From: [Phormidium] sp. LEGE 05292
GTDB lineage: Bacteria > Cyanobacteriota > Cyanobacteriia > Cyanobacteriales > Aerosakkonemataceae
Assembly (NCBI RefSeq): GCF_015207735.1
Contig: NZ_JADEWG010000056.1
Location: 1-38,602 of the forward strand
Direction: 5' to 3'
DNA: 38,602 nucleotides
Position 1 is the stretch's first letter, and each line of letters opens with the position of its first letter. Shown piece by piece: positions 31,006-38,602 of the stretch. Position numbers and translations under genes: made by a program. The notes beneath the pieces were generated by a model. That model had not been told where the DNA came from, ran no database searches, and worked only from the letters and a program-made list of their open reading frames with translations.

Positions 31006-32010
31006 ATGATGAATCTACAACAACTCACAAGCCCGATTCGTGTAGGAGTACTGGGTTTTGGTGGCTTAGGACAAGCAGCCGCTAGAATACTCGCACCCAA
31101 GCAAGAAATGATTTGGGTAGCAGCTGCGGATCAAAAAGGTTATGCTTACGACGCTAGAGGTTTAAATCCCGATACCTGCATTTCCACTTACCAAGCACAG
31201 GGTTCTCTCGGATACTTAGAAGCAGGCGGTACTTTAAGCAACCAGAGCATTTCTGATTTAATCACCCAAGCAGATGTAGATGGATATTTTCTCGCATTAC
31301 CTAACCTACCTAATACTTTTATGGCTTCTGTAGTGCGGGAAATCATTCAATCTGGTTGGCAGGGAGTTTTAGTTGATGCCCTCAAGCGTACCAGTGCAGT
31401 TGAACAAATGCTGCAATTAAAAGATAGTTTACAAGCAGCAGGCATTACTTACATGACTGGATGCGGTGCAACTCCAGGGTTATTAACCGCAGCAGCAGCT
31501 TTAGCCGCACAAAGCTATGTAGAAATTCACTCTGTAAAAATTACCTTTGGCGTGGGAATCGCTAACTGGGAAGCTTATCGGGCGACAATTCGGGAAGATA
31601 TAGCCCATATTCCAGGTTACAACGTAGAGAAAGCAGTAGCCATGAGCGATGCCGAAGTAGAAGCTTTACTGGATAAAACAAATGGCATTTTAGCTTTGGA
31701 AAATATGGAGCACGCTGACGATATTATGCTGGAATTGGCGGGAATTTGTCCACGCGATCGCGTCACCGTCGGCGGAGTAGTCGATACCCGCAACCCGAAA
31801 AAACCCCTGAGCACCAACGTTCAAATTACAGGTAGAACCTTTGAAGGCAAAATTTCCACCCATACCTTCACTTTAGGCGATGAAACCAGCATGGCAGCCA
31901 ATGTTTGTGGCCCCGCCTTCGGTTATCTCAAAGCCGGAATTGCCCTAAATCAAAGAGGTATTTACGGCTTATTCACCGCTGCGGAAATTATGCCCCAATT
32001 TGTTAAGTAA
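31006..32010 (+). CDS. Saccharopine dehydrogenase-like NAD(P)-binding oxidoreductase
   Basis: A 334-residue protein with an N-terminal Rossmann fold ([17 protein letters not shown], residues 12-28) and a C-terminal alpha/beta domain typical of the saccharopine-dehydrogenase-like family. Conserved-looking blocks are [40 protein letters not shown] and [21 protein letters not shown]. It is well conserved in cyanobacteria, but I know of no assigned substrate. It is monocistronic; downstream lies a repeat hairpin. Confidence 0.82.
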   Translation: MMNLQQLTSPIRVGVLGFGGLGQAAARILAPKQEMIWVAAADQKGYAYDARGLNPDTCISTYQAQGSLGYLEAGGTLSNQSISDLITQADVDGYFLALPNLPNTFMASVVREIIQSGWQGVLVDALKRTSAVEQMLQLKDSLQAAGITYMTGCGATPGLLTAAAALAAQSYVEIHSVKITFGVGIANWEAYRATIREDIAHIPGYNVEKAVAMSDAEVEALLDKTNGILALENMEHADDIMLELAGICPRDRVTVGGVVDTRNPKKPLSTNVQITGRTFEGKISTHTFTLGDETSMAANVCGPAFGYLKAGIALNQRGIYGLFTAAEIMPQFVK

Positions 32011-32013
32011 CAG

Positions 32014-32088
32014 TCCGTTGTGAAGGTTCGTTGTGAGGACTTCAGTCCTTCCCCCGCCCAAGAGAACGACTGAAGTCGTCACAACGGA
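32014..32088. repeat. Short element with TCCGTTGTGA terminal inverted repeats
   Basis: TCCGTTGTGA (32014-32023) and TCACAACGGA (32079-32088) are perfect 10-base ends. Inside, GTTGTGAGGACTTCAGTCC and its inverted partner form a second, longer hairpin. It is related to the GTAGCGACTTYAGTCG copies at 23914-24028. It lies between two convergent genes and could act as a bidirectional terminator. Confidence 0.7.
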
Positions 32089-32092
32089 CAAA

Positions 32093-32719
32093 TTAACTTC
32101 TTTTACTTCGTGTTCTTCGTGTCTTCGTGGTTTGTTGCTCTATTTTTTGTTTGGGAAGTTTAGAGGACGATCGCTTCTTTACTCTAGAAGACTGTGGCAA
32201 AGCTGCCTGAGACTTACTACTTTTAAAACGCTTCACCGCTGAACCACCCCAGTCAGACAAAGAATGACTCATTGCTCCTAATTCTAACCCCAGAAATAAA
32301 GCGATTCCTTCAGCTTTATGTTGTGAGACAGAGGCTAAAGCTAATTTAGTGCTAGTTTTCCAGTCAGTTGTTTCCACTCCCGACAATTCGGCAATGAAAA
32401 TTACTAATCCTCCCAAGAGGATAATCCAAAGACTGAGGTAGAGCGATCGCAACGCCGTCCCAATAATCGGCCCATGCGATAAAAACGACCTATGGCGCAG
32501 ACTTTTTTGATAAGGAATCCATATCCAGCGCAAAAAGCCCCAACGCTGGTATTGACGCGAGTAAATATCTAAATCTGGCCCAAACATCAGCCCGCCAAAC
32601 AAAAAACCCCCTGACACCAACAATGTAAGAATGCCACTTTGGGTCTGTCCGAATGTCAGAACAGCCACTACAGGTAAAATCCATAAAGTTATGCGATCGT
32701 GCGTCCTACCACTTGGCAT
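32093..32719 (-). CDS. DUF2227 putative metal-binding membrane protein
   Basis: A 208-residue protein of the DUF2227 family. It begins MPSGRTHDRITLW with His7, then LFGGLMFGPDLDIYSRQY, RWIWIPYQKSLRHRSFLSHGPIIG and LGAMSHSLSDW. These His/Asp sites suggest metal binding, as the family name implies. About three membrane spans are expected. The basic C-terminal tail (QQTTKTRRTRSKRS) is encoded by the dispersed repeat at 32105-32133, so the native C-terminus was probably shorter. Function unknown. Confidence 0.85.
   Translation of the reverse strand: MPSGRTHDRITLWILPVVAVLTFGQTQSGILTLLVSGGFLFGGLMFGPDLDIYSRQYQRWGFLRWIWIPYQKSLRHRSFLSHGPIIGTALRSLYLSLWIILLGGLVIFIAELSGVETTDWKTSTKLALASVSQHKAEGIALFLGLELGAMSHSLSDWGGSAVKRFKSSKSQAALPQSSRVKKRSSSKLPKQKIEQQTTKTRRTRSKRS
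32105..32133 (-). repeat. Dispersed AACCRC/RRAG repeat, copy 3, inside a coding end
   Basis: On the minus strand it reads AACCACGAAGACACGAAGAA then CACGAAG, matching the copies at 1015-1044 and 24079-24113. It supplies the last residues of the DUF2227 protein. Confidence 0.65.
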
Positions 32720-32741
32720 TTTTTTGAAGGTCTGTTATAGT
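32713..32741 (+). promoter_or_regulatory. Sigma70-type promoter of tRNA-Val
   Basis: TTGGCA (32713-32718), a 17-base spacer and TATAGT (32736-32741) with an extended TG (32733-32734). The -10 ends 19 bases before the tRNA. The -35 overlaps the ATG (32717-32719) of the divergent DUF2227 gene. Confidence 0.75.
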
Positions 32742-32760
32742 AGTTAAGCGGGTGAAAAAC

Positions 32761-32833
<73 letters not shown>

Positions 32834-32850
32834 TAGAAAACAAGTTTATA

Positions 32851-32895
32851 AAAAGGCGATTAGAGTCTAACTAATTAAGGATTCTAGTCGCTTTT
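32851..32895 (+). terminator. Terminator after tRNA-Val
   Basis: GCGATTAGA (32856-32864) pairs with TCTAGTCGC (32883-32891), 8 of 9 bases, preceded by AAAA and followed by TTTTG. It lies about 20 bases past the tRNA. Confidence 0.6.
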
Positions 32896-33113
32896 GCTTT
32901 CTTCCAGGTAGTGTCTTCTAATTTGTTTAGGGCTTTCATTATTGCATCATTTGTAGTTGTTGCTCAAGTCAGTATCAGTCCTTTTTGATGAGAGTTACGG
33001 AAAAGACCAAAAATCAAAAGTTTTTTGTATTTTTTTCACATGGCAGTTACTTAAGGTTGAATTTAGATACTTAAACTGGCAAAGTTATTAAGGTACTTAC
33101 TTGCTTTGCACTT

Positions 33114-33962
33114 ATGCAATCACAATCGGCGGAAATAACCCCAGAGTTTTTTATTACTCCTAATCAAGACTTAAACAAAACAAGTCAGGAGATACTAACC
33201 ATAGTAAATCTTTCTAAAGAGCAGCTTCGGCAACGGTGGAATACACCACAAGGCCAATATATCCTAAGTAAGTGGAGAGGAAACAAGTATGACCGAAAAG
33301 TTTTAGATAGCCTTGTAGGTAAATATTATGGTCATACAGATATCAGAGGTATTCCCCTCGCCAGAGAAGACCTAAGCAAGGTGGATTTGAGTAACGTTGA
33401 CTTGTATAGTTCAAACATTGAAGATGCAGTTTTTAAATTTACTAACTTAAGTGATTCTTGGCTTTCTGAGTCCAATATGAAAGGAACTTGCTTTGATTTC
33501 GCCATTATGAATAACGTATTAATAGATAATGTAGAGTTCAATAAAAAAACTAGCTTTATAGGTGTAAATTTAAATACAATGAATTTTAACCTAGCTGCTC
33601 TATTGCAAGATTATGCCACTACTCAACAAAGAATAGAGAACCTCAAAACTAAGCATCCTCTATTGGCTGGTTTTCTCTGGATAACCTGTGATTATGGACG
33701 TTCGTTTACCAGGTTTTTTATTTGGTGTCTGGCAGTTGTGATAATTTTTGGCCTACTTTATACCTTGATTCCAGGTTCTCTCAGTAAGCCGGGTTTTTGG
33801 AATAGTCTTTACTTTTCAACAATGGCATTTACTACTCTGGGTTCCGATATTCAAGCAATATCACCTGTTGGGAAAATACTTGTGGTCATGGAAGCGGCTA
33901 TTGGTTATCTGATGACTGGATTGTTGGTCGCGATTTTGGTCAGAAGAACAATAGGTGACTGA
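33114..33962 (+). CDS. Pentapeptide-repeat protein fused to a two-helix ion channel
   Basis: A 282-residue protein. After a helical start, residues about 82-155 form pentapeptide-like repeats (AREDLSKVDLSNVDLYSSN, AVFKFTNLSDSWLSESN, FIGVNLNTMNF). The C-terminal part is an Ion_trans_2-type pore module: membrane helix 201-219, pore loop NSLYFSTMAFTTLGSDIQA (230-248), second helix 252-275. The filter-like stretch is TTLGSDI where K+ channels read TxGYGD, so selectivity may differ. It looks complete, is not in an operon, and is followed by a decayed pentapeptide fragment. Ion and gating signal are unknown. Confidence 0.85.
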   Translation: MQSQSAEITPEFFITPNQDLNKTSQEILTIVNLSKEQLRQRWNTPQGQYILSKWRGNKYDRKVLDSLVGKYYGHTDIRGIPLAREDLSKVDLSNVDLYSSNIEDAVFKFTNLSDSWLSESNMKGTCFDFAIMNNVLIDNVEFNKKTSFIGVNLNTMNFNLAALLQDYATTQQRIENLKTKHPLLAGFLWITCDYGRSFTRFFIWCLAVVIIFGLLYTLIPGSLSKPGFWNSLYFSTMAFTTLGSDIQAISPVGKILVVMEAAIGYLMTGLLVAILVRRTIGD

Positions 33963-34030
33963 TCCTTTTATTTTTTTAAGTATGATTGCATTCCTTAGTT
34001 TCCTAATTGTGTCAATTGCTATGTAGAGAA

Positions 34031-34084
34031 GAAAATTTTCCAACTTATTCCAACTTAGAAAATTTTCCAACTTATTCCAACTTA
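34031..34084. repeat. Perfect 27-base tandem duplication
   Basis: Two identical copies of a 27-base unit beginning GAAAATTTTCCAACTTATTC (34031-34057, 34058-34084). The 27-base length is nine codons and keeps frame in the small open frame around it. Confidence 0.9.
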
Positions 34085-34225
34085 ATTGTATGGCAAGCAA
34101 ACTTACGACGAGTGAGCTTGAAAAAAGTTAATTTACAAGGTACAAATTTAGAAAAATCAGTATTTGCAGAAACCTTAAGTGGGGTCTGTGTAAATAACCT
34201 CTGTAAACAAAGATTTGTCAGCTGA
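34085..34225 (+). pseudogene. Remnant of a pentapeptide-repeat gene
   Basis: The frame through this stretch reads IVWQANLRRVSLKKVNLQGT and then NLEKSVFAETLSGV, good pentapeptide-repeat sequence of A(N/D)LxxxxL type. It has no credible start of its own: upstream is the 27-base duplication. It is best read as the decayed end of a pentapeptide protein, perhaps a lost part of the neighbouring channel gene or a separate copy. A functional 72-residue protein starting at 34007 is possible but unlikely. Confidence 0.5.
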
Positions 34226-34228
34226 TAC

Positions 34229-36811
34229 TTAACGACTTCTGACTAAAATAGCTGTGCTATTAACTCCACGAGCGATCGCTTCGGGTATATTACCGTTAAT
34301 TGTGTGTTGCAAAAACCCTTCCCGACTCGCACCAACCATCACAACATCACATTTATCTGTTGTTGCTAAATTAATTACTGCTTCGGGAACAGAATTTGAT
34401 TTTAAAGTAATTGCCTTGACGTTTGTATGCAATTTTTTACGCAGAGCATGAGCAGATTTTTCCAAGACAGATGTATTAGGTTGCAACTCATTTTGATGGA
34501 AAACTTGACAAAGTTCAATAATTGGTGAATTATCTTGAGGAACTAATGCTGGTAAAAGTTGTAATGCTGCTTCAGCATTAGGCCCTCCTGCCATTGGAAT
34601 TAACCACTTATTCAATTTTAGATTGAGATTTTCTGATTCTCCCAACTTGATTAGAACTACTTCACAAGCTGCTTGGCGAATTACTGTATCAACAACAGTA
34701 CCAAAAATTTTGCCAGTAGCCGAAGGTTCAGCATTCCATCCCATTAAAGTTAAATCTATATGTTCTTGTTTGATTGTTTCCAGGATAGTTTGAGCAATAT
34801 TGTGCGCTATTCTCACCTGTGTATGTACGGGAATTTGGTATTTTTCTGCTAATCTTTCCGCTTGTCGTAACAACCGACGGCTTTTAGCTGTGTTAACGGA
34901 AATTTCCGCAGGGGAACGGTGATGAGGTGCAAGAATTATTTGCAAACACACTAATTCGTAATTGCGCTGATGCGCGATCGCAGTTGCTAGTTGAATTAAT
35001 TTTGGTGCTGTTTGTGGATTAGCTAATGGTAATAACAAACGACCTTTTCTAGTAGCAGGCGATCGCGTTTCATAAACTATGTAAGAGCGTTGAGAACTCG
35101 GACTAAATTCAGTAATACCCGCCAGTTTATTAGCTTCAGCACGGATTAAATCGCTCCGCGTAATAATCCCGACTAATCGCTGTCCTTCTGTTACTGGCAA
35201 TCTGCTTAATTGCAAACGATTAAGTAGATAAAGAACATCAGTTAAAGATGTTTTTGGGCTAACAGTAACAGGTTGGGGAGTCATAATTTGACTTAATGAT
35301 GTATCGTCAGCAAAATTCCGTTTGTTTAAATCTGATTGAGTAACAATCCCCACTAAATTACCATCATTAACTACTGGAAAACCGCGATGGTGAGAGTGAG
35401 CAAAAGCTTGCAAAGCTTCAGTTTTAGTCATTTGACTAGTTAGAGTTTCTACTTTTTGCTGCATCAAATCTTCTGCTTGCAATTGGATGAGTAAGTTATC
35501 GGCTGCTTTGTCTTTTTCTAAATGAATGCCATTCCACTCTAAGAGGCGATCGTAAATTGATTTAGGTGCGATCTTTTCCCCAATTAAATAAGCAGTTACA
35601 CAGCCAATCATTAAAGGTAATACCAGATTGAAATCTCTAGTCATTTCAAAAACAATGACAATCGCTGTAATTGGCACTCTAGCAACAGCACAAAAAAATG
35701 CTCCCATCCCCGCTAAAGCATAGTTTATCGGTAAAGTTGTGCCTAAAAGACTGTATTCAACTGTGCCAATTAAATAACCTAAAGCTGCGCCTAAAATGAG
35801 AGTGGGAGCGAATAAACCCCCTGGCGCACCCGAACCATAAGCAATGATAGTTAGAATAAAATAACTAAAAAAAGCGATCGCTGCAAATTGCCAACTAGCT
35901 TGACCAGTAATTAACAATTCTCGCAATCCGGTATGATCGTGGAAAGCGATCGGCAACAAAGAAACTATCAAAGCACAGATAAAACCAGCTAATCCCACCC
36001 GCATTGGCAAATTCAGAGGTAATATTCGACTATAAATTGTTAAACTCTGAATAACTCCCCGATTAAATAGCGACCCTAACAAGCCAGATAAGATTCCTAA
36101 AATTAAGTAAAAGGGGATATCCGACATTAGCAAACTACTAATAGGAGTTGCTGAATTTAAGTTAACATCTAAACTCTGACCCCCAAAAACGTGCGATACT
36201 ACCGCACCAATAAAAGATGCCAAAATAGCCGTACCTAACGTTAATTCTGAGACATCTTGCAGCAGTTCTTCAACTACAAATAATACCCCAGCCATCGGTG
36301 CATCAAAAGCAGCAGCTAATCCCGCACCTGCACCCGCAGCTAACAGTTGACGGCGATGTTCTGGCGAAGTGGGTATCCATTTACTCAACTGTGCAGCTAT
36401 AGAGGCTCCAATTTGAACTGTTGGCCCTTCTCGACCTAAAGCTAATCCCGATCCAATGGCTAAAATTCCTCCCAATAATTTAGTTAAAGCAACTCTTGTA
36501 TTTAGAGGAATCGGAACTCTAGCTAATACAGCCTTGACTTGGGGAATCCCGCTTCCTGATGTTTCTGGGGCAATTCTTTCTACTAGCAAACCTGCCAAAA
36601 ATCCACCGAGTAATCCGATGCTGGGAAGTACAATCCAAGGATATGCTAAATGCAATGAATGTACCCGAAATCCTCCTACCCATCCTACTCCTTGTTTGAG
36701 CAGAACTGCGGCTAGACCAGATATTAATCCTATTAAACAAGCTTCAAAAATAGCTAGACGTTTAGGTGAAATTAAGAGAGTCGATTTTTTCCAAAATGAA
36801 AAGTAATTCAT
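34229..36811 (-). CDS. ClC chloride channel/antiporter with CBS pair and two UspA domains
   Basis: An 860-residue fusion. Residues 15-425 are a ClC transporter with its three anion-site motifs GSGIPQVKAVL, GREGPTVQIGA (with the gating Glu) and GAPGGLFAPTLILGA. A Glu in LFVVEELLQDVSE fits a proton-coupled antiporter. Two CBS domains follow (about 440-560), ending MTPQPVTVSPKTSLTDVL and GIITRSDLIRAEANKL. Two universal-stress-type domains complete it (about 590-720 and 725-860), each with a nucleotide-loop-like stretch (LTLMGWNAEPSATGKIFGTV; VVMVGASREGFLQHTINGN). CBS and Usp domains often bind adenine nucleotides, so energy-state gating is likely. Monocistronic, divergent from the NADH dehydrogenase. 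Confidence 0.93.
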   Translation of the reverse strand: MNYFSFWKKSTLLISPKRLAIFEACLIGLISGLAAVLLKQGVGWVGGFRVHSLHLAYPWIVLPSIGLLGGFLAGLLVERIAPETSGSGIPQVKAVLARVPIPLNTRVALTKLLGGILAIGSGLALGREGPTVQIGASIAAQLSKWIPTSPEHRRQLLAAGAGAGLAAAFDAPMAGVLFVVEELLQDVSELTLGTAILASFIGAVVSHVFGGQSLDVNLNSATPISSLLMSDIPFYLILGILSGLLGSLFNRGVIQSLTIYSRILPLNLPMRVGLAGFICALIVSLLPIAFHDHTGLRELLITGQASWQFAAIAFFSYFILTIIAYGSGAPGGLFAPTLILGAALGYLIGTVEYSLLGTTLPINYALAGMGAFFCAVARVPITAIVIVFEMTRDFNLVLPLMIGCVTAYLIGEKIAPKSIYDRLLEWNGIHLEKDKAADNLLIQLQAEDLMQQKVETLTSQMTKTEALQAFAHSHHRGFPVVNDGNLVGIVTQSDLNKRNFADDTSLSQIMTPQPVTVSPKTSLTDVLYLLNRLQLSRLPVTEGQRLVGIITRSDLIRAEANKLAGITEFSPSSQRSYIVYETRSPATRKGRLLLPLANPQTAPKLIQLATAIAHQRNYELVCLQIILAPHHRSPAEISVNTAKSRRLLRQAERLAEKYQIPVHTQVRIAHNIAQTILETIKQEHIDLTLMGWNAEPSATGKIFGTVVDTVIRQAACEVVLIKLGESENLNLKLNKWLIPMAGGPNAEAALQLLPALVPQDNSPIIELCQVFHQNELQPNTSVLEKSAHALRKKLHTNVKAITLKSNSVPEAVINLATTDKCDVVMVGASREGFLQHTINGNIPEAIARGVNSTAILVRSR

Positions 36812-37120
36812 CAGGTCGCCGATGTTAATAATTTATCTTAATCAAATAGCAACTTCTTGAGTTTATCTATCTGATTTTGCATCTCTTATATAGAGCTTTT
36901 AAGGAAAAAATGAAATTAGAGTGAAATATATCGAGTCCTTTGGGAATAAATTTTACTTCTGCTTTTAGATGGATGCAACTCCCTTGATAACGTATCACTT
37001 TTGAAATAGGACTTTAGTCGAAATTTTGATTTAGTCTAAGAACAAAGTTTTGAAAAGATAGAATTGCTTGGCACTATCTATACCTTTACTGCCAATTGTC
37101 GAACTATTTAAAGGCAGACT
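36812..37120. other. Divergent promoter region, 309 bases
   Basis: Lies between the ClC gene and the NADH dehydrogenase gene. Apart from the dyad at 37068-37095 it is AT-rich with no gene visible. The rightward gene has AAAGG 8 bases before its ATG. Confidence 0.5.
37068..37095. promoter_or_regulatory. TTGGCA-N16-TGCCAA dyad, candidate operator
   Basis: TTGGCA (37068-37073) and TGCCAA (37090-37095) are inverted arms 16 bases apart, 25 bases before the NADH dehydrogenase ATG. The left arm also resembles a -35 box, but no good -10 follows at the right distance. Regulator unknown. Confidence 0.35.
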
Positions 37121-38560
37121 ATGACAAATCCCATTTACCAAACTGTAATTCTCGGTGGCGGATTCACAGGGCTATTTACGGCTCTTCATCTAAGTCATCA
37201 GCACTACCCGCGTTCTGTAATTCTAATCGATCGAAACGATCGCTTTTGTTTCAAGCCCTTGCTCTACGAATACTTCAGCGGCGAAATGGATGCCGAACAA
37301 GTAACACCCAGATATGAGGAACTGCTGGAACATAGCGGGGTAATTTTTGTACAGGGAAGCGTGCAATCCATTGATTTGCAGCAAAGACAGGTGCAACTTG
37401 TAGGCGGAGATTCTTACGGCTACAGCAACTTGGTTTTAGCTCTAGGTAGTGTAACGGGTTACTTTGGAGTAGAAGGAGCGCAGGAGAATGCACTGCCTTT
37501 TCGGACGCAGGAGGATGCGATCGCGATCGATCGACATCTCCGAGACTGTTTGCAACGCGCCAGGGAACTGCAAGATCCAGAACAACGTCGTAATTTATTA
37601 ACAATTGCTGTTGTCGGGGGAGGCCCTTCTGGTGTAGAAATGGCAGCAACCCTAGCAGATTTTATTCCTCAGTGGTATGGCGCAATCGGTGGTAACTCCC
37701 AAGAAGTGCGAGTAGTGTTAGTTAATCATGGTGAAATACTAGAAGGTGATGTAAATAGTCAGTTGCGGGTGACGGCAGAGCAAGCATTAAAAGAGCGATC
37801 GATCCCAGTAGAACTGCTGATAGGAGCCAAGGTTACAGCTATTCATCCCGATCGCCTAGAGTACCAACTCCATGAGCAAACAGAAACCCTAGCAGCCGGA
37901 ACAATCATTTGGACAACAGGAACTAATACCCATCCACTGATCAAATCATTACCAATTCCAGATGAACATCGGGATAAACATGGAAGATTAAGTGTGACAC
38001 CAACGCTGCAACTACCTGATTTTCCAGAAGTATTTGCGGGTGGAGATTGCGCGATGGATTTACAGCCAGAATCCGGTACTGGAGATGAATATGAAACTAG
38101 CGAGGTAAATTCAGATCAGTCTACCAGTGCGGAAAAGCATCATAGTAACCCGACACCCTTGCCTCCAACTGCACAAGTAGCCTATCAACAAGGTGCTGCG
38201 ATCGCGCATAACCTCAGAGCCTTAGCATTAGGATATGCTTTGAAACCTGCCAGAGTAAATTTACGAGGTACGTTACTCAAATTGGGTTTAAATAACAGTG
38301 CTGCCAATATTTTCGACACAATTGAACTTACAGGAGAAGCAGGACATTTAATTCGCCAAGGGACTTATTTAGAACTATTACCAACACCAATTCACAACTT
38401 TAAAGCAACAACTGAATGGCTAAAAGATGAAATTTTTGAACATTACCATCCCGACGGTTTTAAGCAAGCAATGAAAGTCGCAGGAGTCGTCGGCAGTGTA
38501 CTAGTAGGAGCCGTCATCGCCAGAAGAATTGCCAAATCCTTAGCAGACGATCGTTCGTAA
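37121..38560 (+). CDS. ndbA: Type II NADH dehydrogenase (NDH-2)
   Basis: A 479-residue FAD-dependent non-proton-pumping NADH:quinone oxidoreductase. Two dinucleotide folds are visible: VILGGGFTGLFTALHL (FAD, residue 9 on) and IAVVGGGPSGVEMAATLAD (NAD(P)H, about 168 on). The FAD end motif is FAGGDCAMD, followed later by PTAQVAYQQGAAIAHNL. A hydrophilic insert (SGTGDEYETSEVNSD, about residues 318-345) separates these last two and is probably a surface loop. A C-terminal helix (VAGVVGSVLVGAVIARRI) may attach it to the membrane. It likely feeds electrons to the plastoquinone pool. The paralogue letter (ndbA/B/C) cannot be set with certainty. Confidence 0.85.
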   Translation: MTNPIYQTVILGGGFTGLFTALHLSHQHYPRSVILIDRNDRFCFKPLLYEYFSGEMDAEQVTPRYEELLEHSGVIFVQGSVQSIDLQQRQVQLVGGDSYGYSNLVLALGSVTGYFGVEGAQENALPFRTQEDAIAIDRHLRDCLQRARELQDPEQRRNLLTIAVVGGGPSGVEMAATLADFIPQWYGAIGGNSQEVRVVLVNHGEILEGDVNSQLRVTAEQALKERSIPVELLIGAKVTAIHPDRLEYQLHEQTETLAAGTIIWTTGTNTHPLIKSLPIPDEHRDKHGRLSVTPTLQLPDFPEVFAGGDCAMDLQPESGTGDEYETSEVNSDQSTSAEKHHSNPTPLPPTAQVAYQQGAAIAHNLRALALGYALKPARVNLRGTLLKLGLNNSAANIFDTIELTGEAGHLIRQGTYLELLPTPIHNFKATTEWLKDEIFEHYHPDGFKQAMKVAGVVGSVLVGAVIARRIAKSLADDRS

Positions 38561-38572
38561 GGCAGAGCAGGG

Positions 38573-38602
38573 GAATTTTTCCCTAACCCCCAACCCCTAA
38601 CC
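38573..38602. repeat. CCCTAACCCCCAACCCCTAACC repeat, cut by window edge
   Basis: A C-rich tract of CCCTAA and CCCCAA words continues past the right edge. It resembles the GGGTTAGGG-type intergenic repeats common in cyanobacteria. Confidence 0.5.

Overview
The window is cyanobacterial. The HIP1 palindrome GCGATCGC and its GCGATCG sub-forms recur throughout, base composition is AT-rich, and several genes are cyanobacterial signatures: a Mg-chelatase H-type subunit, Ycf35 with its ferredoxin, a carotenoid isomerase/desaturase-like flavoprotein, a CHAT-TPR protein and a VKOR-type thioredoxin. Genus cannot be fixed from the sequence. Dispersed short repeats are dense and in places invade coding sequence, which fits a large, repeat-rich filamentous-type genome.

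Layout. 1-6.5 kb: the 3' part of rsgA (running in from the left edge), a three-gene minus-strand unit (coiled-coil protein, HicB, HicA), and a 1245-residue CobN/BchH-type magnesium chelatase subunit carrying an in-frame palindromic repeat insertion. 6.5-12 kb: secreted TPR-CHAT protein, a VKOR-type thioredoxin lipoprotein with CcdA, and a CrtISO-like flavoprotein. 12-15 kb: three minus-strand hemerythrin-family genes. 15-21 kb: small membrane and housekeeping genes (DUF2231, DUF2809, DUF167, glutathione S-transferase, SRAP/YedK, a Met/Pro-rich zinc-ribbon protein, YiaA/B-like, DHH phosphoesterase).

20.9-29.2 kb (minus strand) is the highlight: a complete lasso-peptide gene cluster. In transcription order it holds a PqqD-like leader-binding protein (B1), a transglutaminase-like leader peptidase (B2), an asparagine-synthetase-like lasso cyclase (C), a 48-codon precursor gene that ordinary gene calling would miss, an HPr-kinase-like peptide kinase, a PRMT-fold methyltransferase, an ABC exporter, and a nucleotidyltransferase-fold protein. 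The precursor has the YxxP leader motif, Thr at -2, and a core GTTGNSGNDNPKFGLSKTQ in which Gly1 and Asp9 would close a nine-residue macrolactam. Three different tailoring enzymes around one 19-residue core, a precursor with no C-terminal Ser and no core Arg, and repeats wedged between the cluster genes make this the best candidate for a new natural product system.

29.4-38.6 kb: the conserved DUF2997-Ycf35-ferredoxin operon, a saccharopine-dehydrogenase-like oxidoreductase, a DUF2227 protein, tRNA-Val(UAC) with a readable promoter and terminator, a pentapeptide-repeat ion channel followed by a decayed pentapeptide fragment, a ClC-CBS-Usp-Usp fusion, and a type II NADH dehydrogenase.
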